Made by a program: the position numbers and the translations under genes. A stretch of 64,000 bases of DNA from Berberis thunbergii (lineage: Eukaryota; Streptophyta; Magnoliopsida; Ranunculales; Berberidaceae): positions 248,001 to 312,000 of the forward strand of contig QNQO01000604.1 in the NCBI GenBank assembly GCA_003290165.1. The letters run 5' to 3'. The notes under the pieces are model-generated. The model searched no databases, had not been told where the DNA came from, and worked only from the letters and a program-made list of their open reading frames with translations. Numbering within the stretch: the stretch's first letter is position 1; every line of letters begins with the position of its first letter. Below are positions 1-9,105 of this stretch, one piece after another.

Positions 1-229
1 CTATTTAGCCACAAAATATTTGACTATCACTAGAATACTAATTTTGTAAACCATGCATTATTAATGTGCAAATAAAGTTTTGGTTGACATCTATAAATAT
101 GCATTTTATCGAACTTCAAACATTGAGGTAAATATATTTAGGTAGTTCTAGGAAATTAGGTCATTACATTTTATTTTATTTTTGTACAAAAATATTTATT
201 AAGGTCATTGAAAAAACACGGGTGTTACA
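1..229 (-). mobile_element. possible LTR fragment (window edge)
   Basis: AT-rich sequence without a gene. It ends in GGTGTTACA, which on the minus strand reads TGTAACACC, a common start of plant LTRs. The block ending at 33889 ends in the same way. The other end lies outside the window, so this is only a suggestion. Confidence 0.2.
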
Positions 230-618
230 AGTTCCAAGTTTGTTCAGCTTTAAGTATGGATTCCAAGACCATGGTTACTGCCAACTCTTCGTTACAAATA
301 TAAGACCTAAATGCAAATCTGATATAAATTGTGGAACCTAAAGTCTAAATTTATCTATACCTAAGTCAATATTATTTCAAAAAAAAAAAAAATTACATTC
401 ATTTACTGAACGAAAAACTAATGGTCAATGTGGTCTTGAGAACCAAACTTAAAGCTAGACAAATTTGGGACCTAAATTCAATGTTGATATAAATCATTGG
501 AACCAAACACAAATTAACCCCTAGTTTCATGCCATTACAACCCATGACTTCATACTATTATGTCGCTACTAAAATCTTTAAATTTACTTTTAAATATCAA
601 AACCACAAATTTCAATTA
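230..618. other. intergenic, no gene seen
   Basis: AT-rich spacer with a short A-run near 380. No coding potential or recognisable repeat ends were seen. Confidence 0.5.
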
Positions 619-1184
619 CTAGGAGCTAGGGATGGCAGTGGGGTGAATTTTCACGGATATTCCCCCCACCCAAATCGTTTGGGAAGGATTTGAATTTATG
701 TTAATGGATTTTGAAGCGATTTCAGGGATCCAAATGATACATTTATATATTCGATGAAGATACGGATTTGGCTATATCTGCCCCACGAATATCTGTTTAT
801 ATAGTTAATTTACTAAAATACCCTTAATTATTAAAGAGGAAAAAACCTAAACCTAACATAAACCACCCTCCAACCACCCAGACTCTTGTCTACCACTCTT
901 CGCCTCCCCGCAAAGCCACAAGCACTTTTCTTCCTCCTCCATTCTTCTTTCATTGACAAGGAAAGATTTATCGTTCTTCCTTCATTCTTCCACAAACTCG
1001 TATGTCACTCTTCTATTCTCTTCTCTTTCATTTGTCTATGGTTCCCTCTTAGGTTTCATCTTCTCTCTTTTCTTTCCCTCACAATACACATCTCAATCTC
1101 GATCTCAGATCTCAATCTGAAACGGGGTGAGCGGAGAGAGGAGCGGAGTTTGATCTCGATCTCAAATCCTTCAACAGCAGCAGA

Positions 1185-1320
1185 TCCTTCATAGAGTTCA
1201 AAGGGAGGAGGCCGAAGCGATTAGAGAGGGGTTTGTAGGTTTCAACAACATATCCTTCATAGGGTTCAAAATGAGGAGGCCGAAGCTATTAGAGAGGGGT
1301 TTGTAGGGTTCAACAACAGA
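1185..1320. repeat. tandem repeat, 68-bp period, two copies
   Basis: Two adjacent copies begin TCCTTCATAG at 1185 and 1253 and share the block GAGGAGGCCGAAGC plus TTAGAGAGGGGTTTGTAG. A third partial copy starts at 1321. The repeat lies inside the outer hAT element. Confidence 0.75.
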
Positions 1321-1508
1321 TCCTTCAGCATCAGATCCTTTATCAACGATTAGAAAGGGGTTCATAAAACGAAGCAATTAGGTAGCAGCAGATCATTTCG
1401 GGGGTACCGATGGTGGCAGTGGAACAAGAGAGGTTCATTGGGCCTTGAAGTAGAGATCCCATGGCTGGAACTTGTTGTATGAACTTTGTTTTAGATATGC
1501 AGTGAACT

Positions 1509-2433
1509 CAGGGGCGGAGCTAGGATTGCAGACAAAGGGGGGTAAACATTACACAACGATTCAACTACACCAATTTTAGCAGTAACACAACTCCACCTTA
1601 TTCAATTATTAGCTTCTCATACCAATTGTTGTCACGAGCAAGCTAAACGAGCGAGGCTTTCGCATCGGACCTATCATCGAGCGATTTACTGTAAAGCGTG
1701 ACAATTTGCTCCCAGATTAGGCACGGTTCATTCACAACAATAGATGGGAGTCCTAAATATCCGTCAGACTCGACAGAGATGCGAAAGAGCCATGAGATGC
1801 CCACGGTGGAATTCTTGAGCTGCACGAGCATCTTCTTGAACGCCCGCATGGATTATTGTGAAGACTCGTTTAATGAGACCATTCGCTCTGCACTTTGCTA
1901 CTAGAAATAGGGTTTTGTCGAGGACCTACTCCGTCTTGTCGAGAATAACTTTGCTACCATTCGCTAGTTTCAGATCTGTTGTCGACAACAAAAAACGAAT
2001 GTGAAGAATAAGAAAAAAATAAAAAAGAAGGGGAAGAAGAAGACACTGGACAATAATAACTTAATTTTGAGTAAAAAAAGTCTTGTCTCGGTTTGATTTC
2101 TATGGTTATTATTATATATATTAGCCTTCAGTTGTTGGTCTTGTGGGTAAGCATACATGACTTAAAAATCATAAGTTCAAAATTCAATCAATGAGGAGAT
2201 GTATGGCCCAATTTTTATAAATTATAATAAACAAGATTCAAAAGGCATAATGCATCATTATGCCCATAAAAAGTTCGGGAATTCAATTAATGAAATTTTT
2301 TTTTTAACATGAGCGGGGCAAACCTACAAATTTAAAGGGGGCAATATGGAAAATACGAATACCTTACTGGGTTTCTTTTAAAAAGATAAGGGGGGCAATT
2401 GACCCCCCTTATCCAAAGGGTGGATCCGCCCTG
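1509..2433. mobile_element. inner non-autonomous hAT element (Pack-type)
   Basis: The ends are CAGGGGCGGAGC on the left and, as reverse complement, CAGGGCGGATCC on the right. A perfect 8-bp TSD AGTGAACT lies at 1501-1508 and 2434-2441. Subterminal G-runs (AAAGGGGGG type) lie just inside both ends. It is 925 bp long and encodes no transposase. It carries a degenerate fragment of a host gene on the minus strand (separate entry). It is nested within the hAT element at 627-5050. Confidence 0.85.
1570..1904 (-). pseudogene. captured fragment of an ARMADILLO-REPEAT-ONLY (ARO)-like gene
   Basis: Read on the minus strand from 1904 down, the fragment gives KCRANGLIKRVFTII, then after a one-base frameshift near 1850 FKKMLVQLKNS, then LGLPSIVVNEPCLIWEQI, then LDDRSDAKASLV. 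After an in-frame TAG comes LARDNNWYEKLIIE, then a TAA, then GGVVLLLKLV. From memory this order of motifs is that of the N-terminal part and first armadillo repeat of plant ARO proteins (a SDAAASLVSLARDNDRYGKL-type core). The frameshift and two stops show it is not translated as a whole. It lies entirely inside the hAT element at 1509-2433, so it looks like a transduplicated gene piece. The family name is my recognition and was not searched. Confidence 0.65.
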
Positions 2434-2473
2434 AGTGAACTTGTTCTATGATGAACTCATATTTTCTTTGTAT

Positions 2474-4830
2474 CACTACAAAAATTATCTTTTACCAACA
2501 AAATTATTGCTACGAAAATTGATTTCCTTGCTAATATTGTAGCATTATCAACGCATAAAATTTTTTCTTGAAAAAGTCATAAACTTGTTACTGTTTTCCA
2601 ACAAAATATATTTTGTAGGAAACATTCCTTGTTAAATAAGTGGCGGGAAACATTCCCTCCAAATCCAATTTCTCACTAAATTGATTTAACAATGAAATTA
2701 TTTTTATGGCCACAAAATACTTGTTCCTTGGTAATTATGGCATCATCTGAAATGAAATATTTTGTTGCTAAAGAAGACTAATTTTAACAACAACTCACTT
2801 TCCTTGTTAACGAATATTAAATCTTATTCATCCCTCTTTAGTAAGAAAATATATTTTCCTAGACAATAATCACATTATTAGTAATGATTCGGTTCGTTGA
2901 TAATGATTGATAATTTTTTCCATTAGGTTTTTTCTTGTTAAAGCTCGTTTATTAATTTATAGCAATAAAGTAATATTTCGTTGAAAATTGTCACACTATT
3001 AGCAACGTTTTTTATTTTGTTGGAAACAATATCTTTTTTAATGAAATCTTTGTAGCTATGAAATAAGATTTTGTTGGTAATTATAACATTGTTCGTAACA
3101 AATTGTTTTCTAGGTAAAAACTGATAATTATTTTCATGAAAATTTGTTTCTCATTAAAGTTCACTAACTATTTTATAGCGACAAGTCATTTTTTTGTTGG
3201 AAATTGGTATACTCACTACAAAAATGTTTTATTTACTAACAAATTTTATTTTCCTTGTTAATATATTCTTATTTCTAACAAAAATAAATTTCATTGAAAA
3301 AACAATAGAGTTGTCACTTTTTGCAAAATCTATTTTGTTGGCAACTTTTCTTTGTAAAGAAGTGGCGAAAAATATTTGTTCAAAAACCAATTTCCCACCA
3401 ACATTATTTAGCAACAAAATATTTCTATTTCAACGAAATTTTAGTTTGTTATTTATAATGACGTCATTTACAATAAATTATTTCATTGCTAATAAATATT
3501 AATATTATTGACAAACATTTTCTTAGTAAATTCACTATATAACACTTGTTCGTGTCTCTTCAACAATGAAACTAAATTTTCTCTAGTTAATTACCACGTT
3601 ATTGCAACGATTTATTTGGTTACTTATAATGAATTTTTTTCATGATATTGTTTTATATTTAAAGCTCATAGCTTCTTTATAGTGGAAAAATATCAATTCG
3701 TTGAAATTTTTTATTAGTAGCATTGATATTATTTCATCTGAAAAATCAAATAAAATTTATTTAACAATACAATATTATTTTACTATTAATTATAATATTA
3801 ATTGTAAGAATTTATTTCGTTGCTAAATGATGATAAATTTTCCATGAACTTTTTTCTTATTAAGGCTCATTTTCTTATTTACAACAATTTAATTTTATTT
3901 CATTGGGGATATGACCAATTTCAATAACATATAGCATTGAAATGATATTACTATTTTGTTGCTAATTATAATGGTGTTACTGTGAAATCTTTTCATTGCT
4001 AAAAGTGGTAGATATTTAACATAAATCTTATAATCGTGAAAATATTTAGTTCTAATTTATAGTGACGAAATATTATAAATTGGTCTCTATTATATACGTA
4101 GCAATAATTTTTTTATTGCAAAAAATGAGTAATTTGATTTAATAAGCTATAAAGTTGTTTCACACAACACAATTATTCAAATAGCTCAATTGGTAAATAT
4201 TACAACAAATTTTACTATAGGTCAGGAGTTCGATTCCCATTGAGCCTAAAAATAAATATATTATATATGAAATTCCATAGTGGGGGTCTTATCATCAAGA
4301 GTGGTGTCCTTAGAGTTTGGGAGGTTGTGGGTGGTGTCCTTAGAGTTTGGGACCTAGATTAGGTCGTCTCTTAGACAACTTTAATATATCATTTTTTTAT
4401 TGAAAATAATTTCCTTGGTAATTGGTAACGATACCGATGACAACTTCCGTTGATATTCATGCATTTTACCAACGAAAAAGTTCTATGATAAAGGTTGTTA
4501 CCTTTGCCAACGACAATTTTAAGATTTTTTGAGAAAAATTTTTGTAGGTAAATAAAATAGTTCTTGCAACAAACAATTTGTTGGTAACGATATTTGATTT
4601 TTACCAACGAATTTCCTTGGTAGTTGTCAATATTACCAACAAAATATTTTCTTGACTTAGCATCCCTTTTACCAACAAAAATTGTAATTCCTTGGCAAAT
4701 ACCTTTAGCTACGGGGATGCCTCTAGGAACCCACTAACGAGTTTTTTTCCTTGTTAAAAGTAGTTTTCAACAAAATTTTGAGTTTTGTCAAGGACATTTT
4801 TTCTTGAAAAATGCCTTAATTGTTGTAGTG
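2474..4830. mobile_element. non-autonomous CACTA element
   Basis: It starts CACTACAAAAATTA and ends with the inverse of CACTACAACAATTA. The 3-bp TSD TAT lies at 2471-2473 and 4831-4833. The body is made of degenerate, alternating-orientation short motifs around TTCCTTGGTAA / TTACCAACAAAA, as expected for the subterminal repeats that bind CACTA transposase. No transposase gene is present. A second CACTACAAAAATG at 3214 may be a relic of an internal rearrangement. It is inserted in the outer hAT element. Confidence 0.8.
4178..4250 (+). other. tRNA-like / SINE-like segment inside the CACTA element
   Basis: It contains an A-box-like TAGCTCAATTGGTAAA and, 30 bp on, a B-box-like GTCAGGAGTTCGATTCCC, in the spacing of a pol III internal promoter. 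The anticodon arm is not credible as a functional tRNA, so it is more likely a SINE head or a decayed tRNA. Confidence 0.45.
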
Positions 4831-5530
4831 TATCTTTGCTATTTTACTTCTTATTCTTGTTTAAGTCTTGGTATATTGATAAATGAATATTGGGGCCGGG
4901 CGGATATCCGCCAATCCGTCCGGTACAGGAATGGTTTTAAAAAAAAATATGGTAAACGGATATTCGAGCAGATTTGGAAATTCGTGATCTCTAGTGGGGC
5001 GGGGACGAATTTGCCAAAATTCGCCAAAATTTGGCCTGTTTCCATCCCTGCTAGGAGCATTAATTTACTACATCCACTGCCTTAGTTACCACAGCCTCCT
5101 CTACCACTAGTACATTCAACAAAGCAAAAATGGCAAAAAATAATTAAAATGTTTTATTTTTTTCTATCATGAATCATGACTATTGAAATCCACAAGTTTC
5201 CTCTTCATGACTGAACTCCAACATTTTCTAAAACCTTAGTTAAACCTCGAAGCTCAATGTTAGAATCGATATTAGTGGGAACATTAATAGTTGTAGTAAT
5301 CACAAAGTCCCTAGATGATGTCAACTTATTCTAGATTAATGACACCTAGCAATAGTAATGCAGTTAAGTCATTTTTACTGTAATTTTGCAGCGCCACAAC
5401 CTGGTGCTATAATCATGCAGAGACATTTTTAAAACAAGCATATGAACAAGAAAAATGAAGAAACATATCGCAAAAGTTACAATGGACAATGCACCACCAC
5501 CTTCTGCATGCTCAGGCTCTGCCACTAATT

Positions 5531-5755
5531 AACCAGAGTTAGAACTTAGAACTAAGGAACATGATGAGTTGTGGTGCGTTTATAGATATAATCACTCATT
5601 AGGTCTAGAACAAATTATACACATGTGAACTTTATAATCAAATACCCTAATTAATAACCAGAGTAAGAACTAAGGAATATAACACGATGAGCTGTGGTGC
5701 TCTTATGGATATAATCACTCACTCATTAGGTCTAGAACAAATCATACACCATGGA
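5531..5755. repeat. tandem duplication, about 125-bp period
   Basis: Two diverged copies start AACCAGAGT at 5531 and 5656. They share blocks such as GATGAG(T/C)TGTGGTGC and ATTAGGTCTAGAACAAAT. Small indels separate them. Confidence 0.7.
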
Positions 5756-6781
5756 TACTTAACTCTTTATGAACAAATTTATTCCATTGTACCTGCCAAA
5801 TTCCTTTTGCCAATCTTCCACCTATCTTATTTATAGGTACTCAACCTCTCTTATTATTCTGCCCAAAATGCTTCTTGTCCCTATCCATAAAACTCATTAT
5901 ATATGGTTGTTGTTGTTGTTGTTCATGTCCTCAATTATTATCTCTTTGGAGTAATGAATAAGATGAAATTATTCCCAATATATGATTATTCTACTTGATT
6001 TTGTTGGTGGGGGTGGAACTAATCTTATTACTTTCAATCATTGAATGATCTCAAATAATAGCATGGTAAAAATGTGTAAATAAACACTTTAACATATGCG
6101 TAAGTTGCGCTGTAAACTTCGCGGCTAACAGTGCTATTATGGGTGAAAACAAACCTAGCTGTTGGTTTTACATGTTTTAGAAATCACACACTTGCTACTA
6201 TGGATTGATGTTCTAAGCAGTTGAGTTCATGATAATTGTGAAGCCTAAAACATCATTACAAGGCAGATTCAGAGAATTAATAAGCCGTTATCACCTAAAT
6301 CAAACTATGTTATGATATTTTTGTTGTCCAGTTCATTTCACCTATAAACAATAGATAGTTTTTTTTTCTTCCAAAAAACCCTCGTCTCCTTTTAGTTTTC
6401 AAAATTCCAATTACGTATCCTATCAACTTATCGAATCATACATAATCAAATTTCAATTCTTGAATCTTGCTTGCACGCACGTCCTCATCAATCGATTACA
6501 ACCCGTAAACCTCCACCACGAATGAGCACAATCCGAAGAAAAAAAAAAACTCTTCTTCCCCTCAATATTAATTATTTTTCTAAAACCCCATAAACCCACC
6601 CTAATTAGCATTGCAAAATAGGTCTAAACATTGAAATAGAAAATCTTGATTTTTTTCATTCTTTTTCAGAACAAAAGAAAACAACAAATTATTTATCCGT
6701 TGTAGGGTCTATTCAAATCCACAAGAAAGAAGTAAATGGTGGTGGAACGTTCACGACGTGGTGGTCAATAAACACTCAAGC

Positions 6782-6787
6782 CACGTG
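6782..6787. promoter_or_regulatory. G-box / ABRE-like CACGTG
   Basis: CCACGTGTCATCC lies about 0.6 kb upstream of the CT-rich presumed IQD leader. CACGTGTC is a classic bZIP/bHLH binding core. Functional assignment is inference only. Confidence 0.35.
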
Positions 6788-7755
6788 TCATCCTCACATT
6801 GGCCCACATGATTCCAAAAGTCTACTCCACCAAGATCATTGGGGGCCAAGAAAAATAAGTATAATTTTATCATTCTTTAGTTCATAAAATCTTGTAAAAA
6901 TAGATAAATTTTGATTCATTTTGTAAACTGAACCATCTCAATCAAGTTTGTTCTAATGTCACTGTAAACTCTTAATTAATAAGACCCAGAAAGATGATTA
7001 ACCAACCAACCACCACCACCTCACCTCCATGGATGGATGTAAATGATGAGTCGTAATGATTTGAGAACAATTTGGATTGTTTTAGTGAATGGAATCATTT
7101 GCTGGTAATTAAAAATGGTTCATCAAGTGTTGTTTTTGAGTGAAAAAGCTGGTTGAATGTTGATGGGGTCATGGCAATCCATCCATGAGTGATGCACCCA
7201 GTCACCTAACTTTCTTTTTCTTCTCTCATCAACCTTTTCTTCTATTTCACTTCTACTAGTATCTGTATTGCTACTTCTTTTTTTCTCCTTCCTCTCTTAT
7301 TACTCCTTTTCAGTTTCTCAAGTACCCCTCATTTTGCTAAAACTTCTCCTCAGACCGGCTTGGGGTTTGGAGTTCTCTTCTTTTGGTATGTGGTTGTTCT
7401 TCTTCACCCATCATTGTTTTTTGTGTTGATTTGTTATATTTTGTGGTGTTTATTTGTGTTTCAAGTGTACCCATGCTTATTTTTGTTGGATTTGAGATGG
7501 GTTTTTTGAAAATAGAGATCTGGGTATTGAAAAATAGTTTAGATGAAGTCAATTGTTTATGAATTTGTTTTCATTGTATTCTATGGTCATATAATTGAAG
7601 TGGGTATTGTAGAAATTAATAACAAATGCGATAGGCCAATCAGATTGGTTTTCATCGAATTTAGGTTGTTTATGTTTTGTACTAGAATTCATGGCTTGTT
7701 TAGCATAAAGGGTTGGTTCATCATCCAAATAATTTGGTTTTGCTATGCGAGCAAT

Positions 7756-8409
7756 CAATGTCTGTGTGTGTATGTGATCTTCACTGTGACATTGGTATGT
7801 ATTTCTTTTGATCTAATGGACTCAATTTTGAAGGAAGTTGAAGTCAATGAAGTATGTAGCTGCTTTGAATCATTTTGCTATTTCAATCTTGATTTGGGAA
7901 TTTTGATGGACGTTGATTCAATATTGAAGTTGGTTTTAGATAAGAATCAAGAATAATATTAGAAAGTCGTTTGATGAAATGGTCGAGGACAAGTCAGTCT
8001 GAATGAAATAGGATAACAGAATAGAAATAAGATTAATAGGAACAAATTACAGTAGTTCCCATTCCCTTGCGAGCTTTCTTACCTGTGCACTCAATATCTG
8101 TTTGCGTCTATAATCTTCATTGTGGCATTGGTATATGTTTTTTCTGATCTATAGACTCTGTTTTGATAATCACTGAAGTATGGAATGCTCTGAATCACTT
8201 TGCCAAATCTTGATTTGGGAAACTCGATAGAAATGATTTGATGTTGAAGTTGGTTTTGAATAAGAAAAATCGAGAATGACATTAGGAAGGTGTTTCATGA
8301 AATGGGTCTAGGAGTACTATCAGTGTGACAAATGAAAGGAGATCACATAAACTTCGAAATGTATCCTGAATAAAATATGATTAATGTGAACAAATTATGG
8401 TAGTTCCCT
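7756..8409. repeat. tandem duplication of about 0.34 kb within the 5' UTR intron
   Basis: Copy 1 (7756-8060) and copy 2 (8092-8409) keep the same order of blocks: CAAT(G/A)TCTGT, then ATCTTCA, then ATTGAAGTTGGTTTT-like, then AACAAATTA..GTAGTTCCC at the end. They differ by many substitutions and indels, so the duplication is old. Confidence 0.7.
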
Positions 8410-8510
8410 TAGGAGCTCTGTTGATGATTTGGAGGAAATCGAAGATTAAGGAGTTATTTTGTGGAAACGAAAGCAAAAAAAGGAGTTATTTTGCGATATC
8501 TAATAAGTTC

Positions 8511-8561
8511 TACCAACTATTGGATTTGAACCAATGACTCCCGCCGTATGAAAGCAATACT
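8511..8561 (-). pseudogene. trnM-CAU: plastid-type trnM-CAU fragment (organellar insertion)
   Basis: On the minus strand the block contains TTTCATACGGCGGGAGTCAT followed by TGGTTCAAATCCAATAG. This is the anticodon arm (anticodon CAT), variable region and T-arm of the plastid elongator tRNA-Met, with about one difference in the 3' two thirds. The 5' third (beyond 8561) is degraded, so it cannot fold into a full tRNA. A plant mitochondrial copy of the same plastid tRNA is an equally possible source. It sits in the IQD 5' UTR intron. Confidence 0.75.
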
Positions 8562-9105
8562 TACTACTGATCGATGCATTATAACTGGAATCTTACTTCT
8601 AACCAATGCTCATCCTTCACACAGGAAACAGATCAGAGATTTCTCATGTCTTAGAGTCCAACTTCCTATTGTGACCGACATGCAACTTGACATGTTAAGA
8701 AGAACAATATTGTTAGCATTTATGGGGTTTCATCACATAGATGTTACCTTGGTCAGTCCCAACCAAGTTTTCCAGATTTAGTTGTTAATATAATGTTGAT
8801 TGATGCAATACTATCTTCGTTAATGAATTTTTGAAATTTGATCTTTCTGGTTTCAATTGGTAAATCTCTTACAAACTACATTCCCTTTTTTTTTTCAATC
8901 GTTTATTATTGATCTTAGGAAAATGCATTTACCATTTAGGAAGATCCATTTGTCTCTTTGAAGTTCACAAACACATGAAAGGTATGGTATTTGAACAATT
9001 TGATGGTCACAGCTGACACATATTTGTGATAAATTTGAAATTTATTTTCCAGGTGCCATAGAATTGACCCTTCTGTAAAGTTATCTAACATCGTGATTCA
9101 CAGAT

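Larger units (their letters stand above)
627..5050. mobile_element. outer hAT element, split by two later insertions
   Basis: The left end reads TAGGGATGGCAGTGGGG and the right end, reverse-complemented, reads CAGGGATGGAAACAGG. The 8-bp direct repeat CTAGGAGC flanks them exactly (619-626 and 5051-5058). Short terminal inverted repeats plus an 8-bp TSD are the hallmark of the hAT superfamily. Its own sequence is 627-1508, 2434-2473 and 4831-5050, about 1.1 kb once the inner elements and their duplicated target copies are removed. No transposase reading is visible, so it is non-autonomous. The segment 850-1500 looks like a captured leader (CT-rich, with a 68-bp tandem repeat) but I do not recognise a source gene. 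Confidence 0.8.
5059..7200. other. intergenic and IQD upstream region
   Basis: No gene was seen. It holds a 125-bp tandem duplication at 5531-5755 and a G-box at 6782-6787. It becomes CT-rich toward 7200, as expected near a plant transcription start. Confidence 0.5.
7386..9052 (+). other. probable 5' UTR intron of the IQD gene
   Basis: The CT-rich stretch around 7200-7385 reads like a plant 5' UTR and ends TTTTG|GTATGT. An acceptor TTTATTTTCCAG| lies at 9041-9052, 53 bp before the IQD start codon. The 1.67-kb intron contains a tandem duplication and a plastid-type trnM fragment. Long readings inside it resemble no protein. A cDNA would settle the donor position. Confidence 0.5.

Noticed and set aside
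7543..7956. 137-codon ORF on the plus strand before the IQD gene
   Set aside because: It lies inside the probable 5' UTR intron, has no recognisable domain, and its 3' part belongs to the intronic tandem duplication.
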